Assembly: GCA_003223935.1 (NCBI GenBank)
Contig: QHXQ01000051.1
Span: 1 to 64,000, forward strand
Direction of reading: 5' to 3'
From: Acidobacteriota bacterium
GTDB lineage: Bacteria; Acidobacteriota; Blastocatellia; Pyrinomonadales; Pyrinomonadaceae
Length of the DNA: 64,000 nucleotides
Shown one piece after another: positions 1 through 8,556 of this stretch (positions within the stretch are counted from its first letter, which is position 1; each line of letters begins with the position of its first letter). The notes under the pieces were generated by a model, which did not search any database, was not told the origin of the DNA, and worked only from the letters and a program-made list of their open reading frames with translations. Made by a program: the position numbers and the translations under genes.

Positions 1-336
1 AATCGCTCGAACGACCGTCTGCCGGGCACCGTTAGAAATCAGTTCACCACGCCTGCGGTCTATCAGTTCGACGCGCGCATCACGCGCGCCATTCCGCTCC
101 GCGAGCAGATGCGCGTGCGCTTGATCCTCGAAGCTTTCAATCTGTTCAACCGCTCGAACGTGGCCACGGTCAACAACATCTTCTTCAACTATTCGGGCGG
201 CGCAAACGGCGTCTTGACCGCGCCTTCATTCGTGACGGCCTTCGGCACGCCGCGCTCGTTCCAATCACCCGCGTCGGGCACGACCACCTTCGTCATCCCG
301 CGCCAACTCCAACTCGCGATCAAGTTCGACTTCTAA
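1..336 (+). CDS. TonB-dependent receptor / Oar-like outer-membrane protein, C-terminal fragment
   Basis: The 5' end is cut by the window. The frame is open from base 1, upstream of the ATG in the ORF track, so this is the last ~111 residues of a longer protein. The visible part reads like the terminal beta-strands of a large Oar/TonB-dependent receptor: 'YQFDARITRAIPL', then 'LILEAFNLFNRSN', and an aromatic C-terminus ending 'QLQLAIKFDF'. The 'EAFNLFNR' segment and a final Phe are typical of carboxypeptidase-regulatory-like TonB receptors that are very numerous in Acidobacteria. Such proteins form outer-membrane barrels, probably for uptake or adhesion; the substrate cannot be told from this fragment. 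An outer-membrane barrel end is fairly sure; the exact subfamily is inference. Confidence 0.75.
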   Translation, partial: NRSNDRLPGTVRNQFTTPAVYQFDARITRAIPLREQMRVRLILEAFNLFNRSNVATVNNIFFNYSGGANGVLTAPSFVTAFGTPRSFQSPASGTTTFVIPRQLQLAIKFDF

Positions 337-345
337 ACGGTTAAG

Positions 346-435
346 ACTTAAACGCAAAGAACGCAAAAAAGACGCCGCAAAGCACGCAAAGATTCAACTC
401 TTCGCGTGCTTTGCGGTCTTCCTTTGCGTTTAAGT
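346..435. repeat. Nested inverted repeat (cgcaaag-type hairpin)
   Basis: Two nested pairs of arms can be seen: 346-359 pairs with 422-435 (14 bp, 'acttaaacgcaaag'), and 375-387 pairs with 404-416 (13 bp, 'ccgcaaagcacgc'). The arms consist of short repeats of a 'cgcaaag' word. The hairpin lies between two convergent genes and may end transcription from both sides, although there is no clean T-run. A related palindrome built of 'cacgaaa' words occurs at 36993-37060. Confidence 0.7.
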
Positions 436-439
436 TCTC

Positions 440-1708
440 TTAAAGCGCACCGTGCTTGCGCAGGATGGTGATGGTTTGCTCAAGCGGCAGCGCCTCGACG
501 GTGTGGCCGTTGCCGGTCGTGGTCTCGGCGCGCAGCAGCGAGTTGTAGATCGCCTCTTCGGTCGCTTCGATGACGGCGAGAAAGAGCGGCGACATCGCGT
601 CGTTCGCTAGAAGTTTCACGTCGCGCGGCCCGTAGAGTTGATCGGGCGTGCGCGGCGCGATGATGCGGACTTCCGTGGCGTTTGAAAACGCGATGGCGTA
701 ATCGCCGCTGCCGTTCGAGCCGGCCGCGCCCGTGCGCGCCAGCCCCAACATCGTGCGTGCAGCCATGCGCCGTAGGTTGCGCGCATCAACCGGCGCATCC
801 GTTGCGATGACGATGATGACCGAACCATCGGCCGCGTCATTGACTGATGCCTGATCGGATGCGCGTGAGTTGTCCGACGACTGATCACGTTGTCGCTCGC
901 TCTTGTCTCTACGCGCGCGCGGGTTTGCTGGCGCGCGTTCGAGTTCCTCTTTCAGATAATAACGACCCAGTTCGCGCCCGACCGGCGCGCCCGCCATCGT
1001 GAGCACGCCGCCGAAGTTGGTCTGCACGAGCACGCCGACCGTGTAGCCGCCAAGCTGTGCGGGCAACTTTCTCGACGCCGTGCCGATGCCGCCCTTGAAG
1101 CCAAACGCGATTGTGCCCGTGCCTGCGCCGACCGCGCCCTCTTCGACCGCGCCGCCATGCGCCTGTTTGATCGCAGCAATCACGTCCGCGCTCGTGATTG
1201 GCCGGCTGCGTATATCGTTCAAAGTGCCGTCGTTCGTCTCGGCGACGAGTGGGTTCACAGAGCGCACGTCTTCGTTGCCCGGCAAGGCGAGCATGTAGTC
1301 GAGCACGGCGTCGGCGACGCGCGGCACGCTCAGAGTTGAGGTCAACAGGATCGGCGTCTCGATCTCGCCGAGTTCGTTGACTTGTGTTGAGCCGACGAGT
1401 TTGCCAAAGCCATTGCCGACAAACACAGCGCCGGGCACTTTCTCCCGAAATAGATTTCCGCCATGCGGCAGCACACACGTGACGCCGGTGCGAATCTTCT
1501 CGCCGCGCACAAGGGTCGTGTGCCCGACGCGCACGCCCGCCACATCTGTGATCGCATCGAGCGGCCCGGATGGAAGGATGCCGACCTTCAGGCCAATGTC
1601 GTGCGCGCGTGGTCTCTTGTTCTTCATCGTCTGTGGTATAGCGACGGCTGCCAGCGCAACGAGCGCGCTGGCGAGTACGGCAGTCAACCAGAAAGTTTTC
1701 AGCCTCAT
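440..1708 (-). CDS. P1 (DmpA) family autoprocessing aminopeptidase, secreted
   Basis: This is a member of the P1/DmpA family, N-terminal nucleophile hydrolases that release N-terminal residues (L-aminopeptidase/D-esterase or beta-peptidyl type). Family motifs are present: 'GPLDAITDVAGVRVGHTT', 'AETNDGTLNDIR', 'GAVGAGTGT', 'GFKGGIGTASR' and 'VIIVIATDAP'. The Gly-Ser pair just before 'VIIVIATDAP' matches the DmpA self-cleavage site; cutting there gives a beta chain of 127 residues, near the ~125 known for DmpA. I start at the ATG at 1708, which gives 'MRLKTFWLTAVLASALVALAAVA', a clear export signal; the track's longer start adds ~67 residues without such a signal. A ~40-residue low-complexity stretch rich in Arg, Asp and Ser sits right before the cleavage site. 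Whether it is periplasmic or outside the cell is not shown. Confidence 0.88.
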   Translation of the reverse strand: MRLKTFWLTAVLASALVALAAVAIPQTMKNKRPRAHDIGLKVGILPSGPLDAITDVAGVRVGHTTLVRGEKIRTGVTCVLPHGGNLFREKVPGAVFVGNGFGKLVGSTQVNELGEIETPILLTSTLSVPRVADAVLDYMLALPGNEDVRSVNPLVAETNDGTLNDIRSRPITSADVIAAIKQAHGGAVEEGAVGAGTGTIAFGFKGGIGTASRKLPAQLGGYTVGVLVQTNFGGVLTMAGAPVGRELGRYYLKEELERAPANPRARRDKSERQRDQSSDNSRASDQASVNDAADGSVIIVIATDAPVDARNLRRMAARTMLGLARTGAAGSNGSGDYAIAFSNATEVRIIAPRTPDQLYGPRDVKLLANDAMSPLFLAVIEATEEAIYNSLLRAETTTGNGHTVEALPLEQTITILRKHGAL

Positions 1709-2095
1709 GCGGGGTTGTTCATCTCTCGCGTGAAGAGATAATCTTAAGCTCATTACGTGCCGCCGCGATGACAATAGCGCAACGGCGCAGCGCTTGAAAG
1801 GGTGCAGGTGCGAGTGTACGAGTTTGGCGGGCGCGGCACAGGTTTTGAGAGAGGCGCGGCAGCCAAGCGATAGCACAACTCGAAGTATCTGCTGAGTGCC
1901 GCTCGCCAATCAGCGTCGAGGTTCGCACCCACGCTTGGCGCGGCATGGAGCAGATTACTGCGCTTGACTGCTAGTGTTGACTGACTGAGTCCGCTTCCCA
2001 CCAGTCCAACGAAAAACGTTGACAGGGGCGGCCGCAAATAGTTAAATCAAACTGTAGCCGCCGACCGGCGGCGCAGTTCTTTACGGTTCAGACCA
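1709..2095. other. Intergenic region without a supported gene
   Basis: Only out-of-frame or signal-less ORFs cross this stretch, such as the track's minus-strand ORFs at 1719-2037. They lack a ribosome binding site and any recognisable motif. I see the likely promoter space of the DmpA-type gene on the minus strand and of the riboswitch transcript on the plus strand, but no clear -35/-10 pair. Confidence 0.5.
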
Positions 2096-2205
2096 CATCC
2101 GATAAAGGCAAACTTGTCGCGAGGCAAGGACGCAAAGCCGTGAGTCTCCATCGTGCTGCGCTTGGCGCGCGCAAGCGAGATTGTCTGGTTACCGAAAGTG
2201 GATCG
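2096..2205 (+). promoter_or_regulatory. Cyclic-di-GMP-I riboswitch (GEMM)
   Basis: The three conserved blocks of the GEMM-I aptamer appear in order and at usual spacing: 'aaaggcaaac' at about 2103, 'ggacgcaaagcc' at about 2128, and 'ggttaccgaaag' at about 2186. Between the first two lies a short stem capped by 'gtcgcga'; between the second and third lies a longer stem. In this class the conserved nucleotides bind c-di-GMP and control a downstream gene. The next clear gene with a ribosome binding site starts at 2643, ~440 bases away, which is a long distance. The aptamer call is firm; the regulated gene and switching direction are not. Confidence 0.9.
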
Positions 2206-2642
2206 GTTGAGCTTGATGCCCTTCATTTCCGTCCTTCGCCGCGCCCAACTATTCGCCCTTTCGAACCGCGCACCTTACGTCCCGCGTAAATCGGAGAACG
2301 CCTTCGGCGGCTGTGGCATCTAATGGCTCGTACTCTCCTAAAGATGCCCACCCCAATAAGCTGGCGGTCTTCGTGTGCAGGCAAGGGCATGTGAACAGCA
2401 CATATTTATGAGGAATTCGGCAAAAAATAGGCGTCTAATAAGATTTTGGGCTTGCACGGACGGAGGTGGCCAGTATAGACTGCGCCTGCTTTTTGGCTTG
2501 ACTTCAGCCTGTGGAATCCATCGCATTTGTCCGGCGACTGAGATGGCCCTTACCACTCCTCCAAGATTCTTGGCAGCGGCTCGGCCACGCCGCATCTTCC
2601 TTCGGTTTCCCCATGCGACCGTCACGGCGTAAGGAGACAGTA
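2206..2642 (+). other. Long leader between riboswitch and next gene, with a possible 35-aa ORF
   Basis: The 437 bases between the aptamer and the gene at 2643 hold no recognised gene. An ATG at 2216, directly after the aptamer, opens a 35-codon frame ending at 2323 ('MPFISVLRRAQLF...'), but it has no convincing ribosome binding site and resembles nothing I know. A 'ttgact'-like element near 2497 could be part of an internal promoter, which would uncouple the riboswitch from the gene at 2643. No T-rich terminator hairpin is obvious. Confidence 0.35.
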
Positions 2643-3263
2643 ATGAGATCTCAAGAAATGACTGGGAGACGTTATCAAATACTACAGGTCGCTACGCGCC
2701 TCACCGAACGCGTGAAGGAGGGGCTGCCGAAAAACATCTTATATTTGGAGAACGCGGATGGGCGCGGCCTGCTCTATGCTGATCCGGAAGAACTTTACGG
2801 TGCCCTACCGGAGCTTGATTACTTCGGGGTGCGCGGGGCGGTGCTGCCTGACTACGTGCTGGCAGCGCTCGTCGTGGACTGCACCTCGCTCGGGTTCGCC
2901 GTGACCGACATTGAATTCGCGGACAGTCGGGTGCTAATCAAGTCGCTTATAAAAGAGCTTATAAATAGCGAGCGGCGAGGTGAACTGCGCGCCTGCCTCG
3001 GTGAAGCGCGAACGCCTATCACCGCGATTGTGCTCGCCTGCGAGGAGTTCGAAGTGAAACTGTACGGCTCTGGGTTGGTCACTGTTCGCGGCCCGAAAGA
3101 AGAGTTCGAGTATAGAATACAAGATATCTTAAGTCGTCTTACCGACTACCTGCTGACGGCGCTCAAAAAGGTTGATTCGAACAAGGAATCGGGCGAGTCA
3201 GTTCCTCGCCGGAGCGCAAAGGTGCCGGGTATTGTTATGGCCGCGCAGAAGCTAATATCTTAA
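2643..3263 (+). CDS. Hypothetical protein downstream of c-di-GMP riboswitch
   Basis: I do not recognise this 206-residue protein. The start at 2643 is chosen because 'aaggag' lies 7 bases upstream; the track's earlier start at 2511 has no such signal. The protein appears soluble, with no signal peptide or membrane segment. It mixes acidic stretches ('LYLENADGRGLLYADPEEL') with apparent alpha/beta regions and ends in a basic tail ('RRSAKVPGIVMAAQKLIS'). Base composition is visibly less GC-rich than the flanking DmpA and M14 genes, with codons such as ata and tta that are otherwise rare here, which suggests a different history. If the riboswitch acts on it, its expression would follow c-di-GMP. 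Function unknown. Confidence 0.7.
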   Translation: MRSQEMTGRRYQILQVATRLTERVKEGLPKNILYLENADGRGLLYADPEELYGALPELDYFGVRGAVLPDYVLAALVVDCTSLGFAVTDIEFADSRVLIKSLIKELINSERRGELRACLGEARTPITAIVLACEEFEVKLYGSGLVTVRGPKEEFEYRIQDILSRLTDYLLTALKKVDSNKESGESVPRRSAKVPGIVMAAQKLIS

Positions 3264-3518
3264 CTTCCGGTGGCAGCCGCCACCTCTAGTCTGTTGCCGG
3301 AAGGGTGTGCCAGCCTGCGCCCACTGGATAGAGCAATACGACTCATTTCGGTCTCATAAGTTCTACTGAATCATTCAGGGTTGAGAGACGCTTTACTCTC
3401 TCAATAATTAAACAGTAAAAGGGCCTTCGAGTGTCCGGTGAATTTCCGGCCCTGTTCCTGCGCTGGACAAAACCACGCAGGGCGAGGGAATTGTGGCAGC
3501 CTGTCAGGACCTCACCGT

Positions 3519-4226
3519 ATGAAACTCCGAGAAATCTTCAAACTGAAAAGCCTCCTCGGCAGTTCTATCGTCCCGCTGCTTGCCTTCCTGCTGCTTGGCT
3601 ACATTCAACGGCATGTGTACGATTGGAGCCAACTACACAACAACGGTTATGAGCGTGGGATCGAGATCGCTGGTTACCTAAGCGTTTACGTCGTGCTGTA
3701 CATGGTGAGCGTTCCTCTGTTCTGGCTGCGTCCGCAGTTGAAGGCCAAAATTTATAAGGAAGGATCGGCGCAAGCGCAGCCGGAGATTTCACAGGTCTTC
3801 GATCTGGCGCATCGGGAGCGAGTCGCTGACGTGACTGTCGAACTAGAGTTCACGCCCAATTTCATCGCCAGAAATTTCATCGAGCGCCTAGACAAGCAGG
3901 CAGTCGGTATCAAGTTCCAATGGAATCCGAGCAAACTGTTCTCCTGTAGTAGTCGCTACGAGGGGGACAAAGAGTTCAGTATCATATTGGACAACGGCGT
4001 GCATCTATTCCCCTTCGAGAAAATGAATCTCTCGGATTCCGAGAGCTACGTCAAGTACTCATTTCGGTTCGCGCTGGGAACAACCGAGGTGGTGCAGCGC
4101 ACCAAGCTGAAGGCGAAACATCTCAATTGGAAGTCACGTGTCCTATTTGGGCTACACTGTGAGACCGAATTTCTTTTCGAGATAAAGGACTCACGCCCGC
4201 AATCTTTACCTCCTTCAGTGGGCTGA
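3519..4226 (+). CDS. Hypothetical protein with two N-terminal membrane segments
   Basis: A 235-residue protein that I cannot assign to a family. The ATG at 3519 gives 'MKLREIFKLKSLLGSS', a basic start followed by a first hydrophobic segment ('IVPLLAFLLLGYI', residues ~14-30) and a second ('GYLSVYVVLYMVSVPLFWL', ~52-72). The remaining ~160 residues look soluble and rich in beta-strands. The track's start at 3438 adds 27 residues without a clear ribosome binding site. Like its upstream neighbour it has a lower GC share than the surroundings, so both may belong to one acquired patch between the DmpA gene and the M14 gene. A membrane-anchored sensor or immunity-type protein is possible but unsupported. 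Confidence 0.6.
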   Translation: MKLREIFKLKSLLGSSIVPLLAFLLLGYIQRHVYDWSQLHNNGYERGIEIAGYLSVYVVLYMVSVPLFWLRPQLKAKIYKEGSAQAQPEISQVFDLAHRERVADVTVELEFTPNFIARNFIERLDKQAVGIKFQWNPSKLFSCSSRYEGDKEFSIILDNGVHLFPFEKMNLSDSESYVKYSFRFALGTTEVVQRTKLKAKHLNWKSRVLFGLHCETEFLFEIKDSRPQSLPPSVG

Positions 4227-4290
4227 GGTGGTAGCCTCAGACGGTATCAAGCCAGAGCTAGTCTTACACAGGCATTGAGTAGAAGATGTC

Positions 4291-4333
4291 GGGGCGGGCT
4301 TTCTTTGAATCCCGCCCTTAATTAATTCTTTGG
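4291..4333 (+). terminator. Probable intrinsic terminator
   Basis: A 7-bp stem of 'gggcggg' (4292-4298) and 'cccgccc' (4311-4317) with a 12-nt loop is followed by the A/T-rich tail 'ttaattaattcttt'. It lies 65 bases after the membrane protein gene and before the M14 peptidase gene. Confidence 0.65.
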
Positions 4334-4444
4334 TCTTAGAAAGTTGCATGCAAGCGACGATTATGATTTATCATCGCGGGCGCTTTCGCTGCAAGCACCT
4401 GAGCCACCCTTTTGCATCAGAACCGCATTCGATGGAGGAGACCC

Positions 4445-7400
4445 ATGAAAAGGTCACGTTCTCTGGCGCGTATGCGTGCCTGCGCGCTCGTCGTCGCTTG
4501 TCTGCTCACTGCCGGCCACAGCTTCGCCCAACAGATCGTTCGGCCAGTCGCGTCCGGCACAACTGCGCCCGCGCCGAATGACGAAGGCTACACGGCGAAG
4601 ATCAGAGAGTACACGACGGAAAAATATTTCTCGACCGAGTTGGTCGATCATCTGCCTGCGTCTGTCAATGTGCCGACGCCGGAAAAGGTCTTGGGCTACA
4701 TCGTCGGCGCGCCGAACAAGTTGACCTATACGAAAGACCTCTATCGCTACTATCACGCGTTAGCCGATGCCACACCGCGCGTCCGCATCTTCACCGCGCC
4801 GGAGAGATCGGAAGAAGGACGCGAGCAACTGCTCATCGCCGTCAGCGACGAGGCGAATCTGGCGAATCTTGATCGCTACAAAGAGATCACTGCGCGTCTG
4901 GCCGATCCGCGCAAGACGACGGATGCAGAAGCGCAAAGTTTGATCGGTGAAGGGAAGGCGATGTACTGGGCTTCGGGCGCGATCCATTCGCCGGAGACCG
5001 GCTCGCCCGAAATGCTGATGGAGTTGGCCTACCGGCTCGCCGTCGAAGACTCGCCGTTTTATGACGCGATCCGCAAGAACGTGATCGTGCTCATCACGCC
5101 CGTGCTTGAGACGGACGGGCGCGACCGCATGGTTGATGTCTATAACTATCGCAAGGCGAACCCGAACAAGAACGCGCCGAACCTGCTGTACTGGGGTCGT
5201 TATGTTGCGCACGACAACAACCGCGACGGCTTAGGCATGGCGCTCGCTCTGACGCGCAACATGATGAAGACGTTTCTTGAATATCATCCGACGATCCTGC
5301 ATGACCTGCACGAATCCGTGCCCTTCCTCTACACCTCGACGGGCACGGGGCCGTATAACGCTTGGCTCGATCCGCTCGTCGTTGACGAGTGGCACTTGCT
5401 TGCGTATCACGAGATCGAAGAGATGACCAAGCGCGGCGTGCCCGGCGTCTGGACGCATGGGTTTTATGACGGCTGGGCGGCGAACTATATGTTCTACGTC
5501 GCCAACGGGCACAACAGTATCGGCCGTTTCTACGAGACCTTCGGCAACAATGGCGCGGACACGATGGACAGAACCGTCAGGCTCGAAGCACAGCGCGATT
5601 GGTTCCGACCGAACCCGCCGCTCCCGCGCGTCAAATGGTCAATGCGCAACAACGTGAACATGCAGGAGTCGGCGATCCTCTTAGCGATGAACTTCGTGGC
5701 TAACAACAAGGATCGCTTTCTCAACAATTTTTACATCAAGAGCAAGCGGTCTGTGCTGAAAGCAGCGAACGAAGGCCCTGCGGCTTACGTCGTGCCCGGC
5801 GACACGCCGCGCCCGGTCGAAGCGGCAGATATGGTTAACCTGCTGCGGCTGATGGGCGTCGAAGTGCAACAGGCGACGCGCGAGTTCACGATCAAAGAGA
5901 CGAAGCGCGCCGAAGCGAGCAGCGAACAACGCGGCGCTGAGCAACGCGAGCCGCGCAACGCGGAGCAGGCGACGAGTGCACGCAAGTTTCCCGCCGGCTC
6001 TTACATCATCCGCATGGATCAGCCCTACTCGCGCATGGCCGACATGCTCCTTGATACGCAGTATTACAACGTCAACGACCCGCGCCCCTACGACGACACA
6101 GGCTGGACGCTCGGCGCTTTGCGCAACGTCGAGACCGTGCGCGTGACTGATAAGGATGTGCTCAACGTGCCGATGAATCTGTTGACGGCGGATGCCCGCG
6201 TGCGCGGGAAACTCACCGGCACAGAGAAGGCGACTGTTTATGTCGTCAACAACAACACGGAGAACACGCTGGCGACGCTGCGCTTTCGGCTGAAGGGCGT
6301 GCGGATGAACGTCGCCGAGACGGATTTCAAAGTCGGCACGCAGAGCTTCAATGCCGGTTCGTTCATCATCAAAGCGGACGACAATCCGTCAGACTTGCGC
6401 GCCCAACTTGGAACGGCTGTGACCGATCTTGGTCTGACTGCTGTGGGCTTTGAGTCGAATCCGGCCGTCAAATCGCACGAGGTCAGCGTGCCACGCATTG
6501 CCATCCTGCACACTTGGACGAACACGCAGAATGATGGTTGGTTCAGAATCGAGTTCGACCATTTGCAGATTCCGTACTCGTACATCTCCGACCACGTGCT
6601 GCGCGACACGCCGAACTTGCGCGCAAACTACGACGTGATCATCTTCCCGCCTGTCGGCGGCTCGGCGGCGGCCATCGTCAACGGCATTCCGATGCGCGGC
6701 GATCCGATCCCTTGGCAGCAGTCTGCCGTCACGCCGAACCTCGGCAACTCGCCCGACACAACCGCAGACATGCGCGGCGGCATGGGTCTCTTGGGCGTCG
6801 CCAATCTGCAAAAGTTTGTGCAGGACGGCGGTCTCTTCGTCACTATTCAAAACACTGCGCGCGTGCCGCTCGATTACGGCATCACGACGGGCGTCGCGAT
6901 TGAGAACGCGCGGCAACTGCAAGCCGCCGGCTCGGTTTATAACGCGACCTTTGCGGATCGCAAAAGCCCAATCGCTTATGGCTACGGCGAGACGTTGCCG
7001 ATCTATTTCAATCAAGCCCCGCTCTTGCAAGTGAGCGTCAATCAAACCGGCGGTGGCGAGGGCGCGGGCGGCGGCGCAGGGCCGCGCCCTTCGGGGCGTG
7101 GTTCATTAAACGATCCGGACATCGTGCAAGCGATGCCGCAGGCGGGGCCGCCGCCGCAACGCCCGCCCGCGCGTCCCGGCGAAGAACAGTTGACCGACGA
7201 ACAACGCTTGCAACTCGGCCCTTACTACGTGCCGTCGGCAGAGCGCCCGCGCGTCGTGCTCCGCTTTGCACGCGATGAGAAGAACTTGCTTGTAAGCGGC
7301 ATGCTTGCGGGCGGACAAGAGTTGGCGAACCGGCCGGCCATTGTTGATGTGCCGGTCGGACGCGGGCACGTCGTCCTGTTCGCCAACAATCCGATGTGGC

Positions 7401-7525
7401 GGCACGAGACGCAAGGCTCTTTCTGCCTGCTCTTCAACGCCGCGCTCAACTTCGATCACTTGGACGCCGGGCGCGAGCCAACCACGAGCACGCCGACGAG
7501 AACGGAGATGGATGACGATCAATAA
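4445..7525 (+). CDS. Secreted M14-family zinc carboxypeptidase-like protein
   Basis: This 1026-residue protein starts at the ATG at 4445, preceded by 'ggagg' 8 bases upstream, and opens with a signal peptide ('MKRSRSLARMRACALVVACLLTAGHSFAQ'). Residues ~35-420 form an M14-type domain: 'GAIHSPETGSPEML' carries the HxxE zinc ligands, 'LHDLHESVPF' offers the third His, and 'RFYETFGNN' a candidate catalytic Glu. The second half is a long extension with a possible glutamine-amidotransferase-like fold ('YDVIIFPPVGG'). A short Glu/Ala/Arg-rich insert ('EASSEQRGAEQREPRNAEQ') interrupts the middle. Large two-part M14 proteins like this are common in Acidobacteria and Bacteroidetes and probably digest peptides in the periplasm or outside. 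Substrate specificity is unknown. Confidence 0.88.
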   Translation: MKRSRSLARMRACALVVACLLTAGHSFAQQIVRPVASGTTAPAPNDEGYTAKIREYTTEKYFSTELVDHLPASVNVPTPEKVLGYIVGAPNKLTYTKDLYRYYHALADATPRVRIFTAPERSEEGREQLLIAVSDEANLANLDRYKEITARLADPRKTTDAEAQSLIGEGKAMYWASGAIHSPETGSPEMLMELAYRLAVEDSPFYDAIRKNVIVLITPVLETDGRDRMVDVYNYRKANPNKNAPNLLYWGRYVAHDNNRDGLGMALALTRNMMKTFLEYHPTILHDLHESVPFLYTSTGTGPYNAWLDPLVVDEWHLLAYHEIEEMTKRGVPGVWTHGFYDGWAANYMFYVANGHNSIGRFYETFGNNGADTMDRTVRLEAQRDWFRPNPPLPRVKWSMRNNVNMQESAILLAMNFVANNKDRFLNNFYIKSKRSVLKAANEGPAAYVVPGDTPRPVEAADMVNLLRLMGVEVQQATREFTIKETKRAEASSEQRGAEQREPRNAEQATSARKFPAGSYIIRMDQPYSRMADMLLDTQYYNVNDPRPYDDTGWTLGALRNVETVRVTDKDVLNVPMNLLTADARVRGKLTGTEKATVYVVNNNTENTLATLRFRLKGVRMNVAETDFKVGTQSFNAGSFIIKADDNPSDLRAQLGTAVTDLGLTAVGFESNPAVKSHEVSVPRIAILHTWTNTQNDGWFRIEFDHLQIPYSYISDHVLRDTPNLRANYDVIIFPPVGGSAAAIVNGIPMRGDPIPWQQSAVTPNLGNSPDTTADMRGGMGLLGVANLQKFVQDGGLFVTIQNTARVPLDYGITTGVAIENARQLQAAGSVYNATFADRKSPIAYGYGETLPIYFNQAPLLQVSVNQTGGGEGAGGGAGPRPSGRGSLNDPDIVQAMPQAGPPPQRPPARPGEEQLTDEQRLQLGPYYVPSAERPRVVLRFARDEKNLLVSGMLAGGQELANRPAIVDVPVGRGHVVLFANNPMWRHETQGSFCLLFNAALNFDHLDAGREPTTSTPTRTEMDDDQ

Positions 7526-7533
7526 AAGCTTGT

Positions 7534-7562
7534 TCGTTGTCCGTAGTCAGTTGTCAGTGGTC
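7534..7562. repeat. Single heptamer-period repeat arm
   Basis: The segment can be split into 7-base words of one type ('ttgtccg', 'tagtcag', 'ttgtcag', 'tggtc'). No inverted partner is visible nearby. It lies in the short gap between the M14 and EamA genes and belongs to the family of 7-bp-period repeats seen elsewhere in this window. Confidence 0.5.
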
Positions 7563-7587
7563 TTCATCTACATGACTTGAAGCCGCA

Positions 7588-8475
7588 ATGAGTCAGACTT
7601 TGCGCACAGACCACGACACAGGCGTCTCGCCGTATCTGCTCGTGCTTGGCGCGGCTGTGTTGTGGAGCACAGGCGGGCTGTTCATCAAACTCGGTAAGGC
7701 GGGCGGCCTCTCTGATGCGGAACTCTCTTGCGGGCGCGCACTCTTCTCGGCCGCGACCGTGATGCTCTTGACGCGCCGCGAAGGCTTCGGTCTCAACCGC
7801 GTGACGGCCGCCGCCGCAGTGCTCTACGCGCTGCTGCTCTACCTGTTCGTGCGCGCGACGATGTTGACCACGGCCGCGAACGCGATCTTTTTGCAGTACA
7901 CCGCGCCCGCCTATATTCTCTTGCTCGAACCACTCGTCTATCGTGAGCGTTATCGCGCGCAGGACTTCGCCGTCGTCACTTGCTGTCTCGGCGGGATGAC
8001 GCTCTTTTTCGTCGGCCAACTCCGCCCCGACGATGTGGAAGGCAATCTCACTGCGCTCGGCTCAGGCATCTGCTTTGCGCTCTTTTATCTGCTCTTGCGC
8101 CACCCGCAGGCGCGGCGCATCAATCGCGCCTCGTCGGTCATCTACGGCAATCTGCTGTTGGCATTAGTGACCGCGCCCGCGCTCATCAATGGCGTGGGGC
8201 ATCTGTCGGCGCGCAACATCGAGGTGATGGCATACTTAGGCATCGTGCAGATCGGCATCGCGTACAGCTTGCTCACGCTCGGCATCGCGCGCGGGGTCAA
8301 ATCGCTCGACGCTAGTGTCATCGGCTACATCGAGCCGGTCTTGAATCCCATCTGGGTCTTCATCTTTTTGCGCGAGCAACCGTCGCGCTGGGCGCTACTG
8401 GGCGGCGCGATCATCATCGTCGCCGTCTTCACACACACGCTGTGGAACGCGAGGGCAAGGATGAATGATGAATGA
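7588..8475 (+). CDS. EamA (DMT superfamily) permease
   Basis: A 295-residue inner-membrane protein with about ten hydrophobic segments arranged as two EamA halves, the usual size for drug/metabolite transporters of this superfamily. Recognisable parts are 'GAAVLWSTGGLFIKLG' at the first helix, 'FLQYTAPAYILLLEPLVYRER' near the end of the first half, and 'SVIGYIEPVLNPIWVFIFLREQPS' in the second half. Family members move amino acids, sugars or metabolites, often as exporters; no substrate can be read from this sequence. The last four residues (MNDE) and the stop codon are supplied by a heptamer-type repeat that forms a hairpin with downstream DNA. Confidence 0.9.
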   Translation: MSQTLRTDHDTGVSPYLLVLGAAVLWSTGGLFIKLGKAGGLSDAELSCGRALFSAATVMLLTRREGFGLNRVTAAAAVLYALLLYLFVRATMLTTAANAIFLQYTAPAYILLLEPLVYRERYRAQDFAVVTCCLGGMTLFFVGQLRPDDVEGNLTALGSGICFALFYLLLRHPQARRINRASSVIYGNLLLALVTAPALINGVGHLSARNIEVMAYLGIVQIGIAYSLLTLGIARGVKSLDASVIGYIEPVLNPIWVFIFLREQPSRWALLGGAIIIVAVFTHTLWNARARMNDE

Positions 8476-8521
8476 TGAACTGTTTTTTCATTCGGCACTC
8501 ATCATTCATCATCCATCATTT
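8462..8521. repeat. Inverted heptamer-type repeat (atgaatg family)
   Basis: The left arm 'atgaatgatgaatgatgaa' overlaps the end of the EamA gene. The right arm 'catcattcatcatccatcatt' is its imperfect reverse complement. A T-rich segment follows, so the hairpin could end EamA transcription. A near-identical word family forms a perfect 30-bp stem at 24839-24911. Confidence 0.75.
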
Positions 8522-8527
8522 TTTTCC

Positions 8528-8556
8528 TTGCCGTGCGCGGAAAAATTTAGTATGAC
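8528..8556 (+). promoter_or_regulatory. Candidate promoter of the act-cox cluster
   Basis: A 'TTGCCG' hexamer (8528-8533) and 'TATGAC' (8551-8556) are separated by 17 bases, matching the sigma70-type arrangement with a weak -10. It would give a leader of about 205 bases before actA. The leader (about 8565-8770) is GC-rich with self-complementary stretches, but I recognise no riboswitch class in it. Confidence 0.4.
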
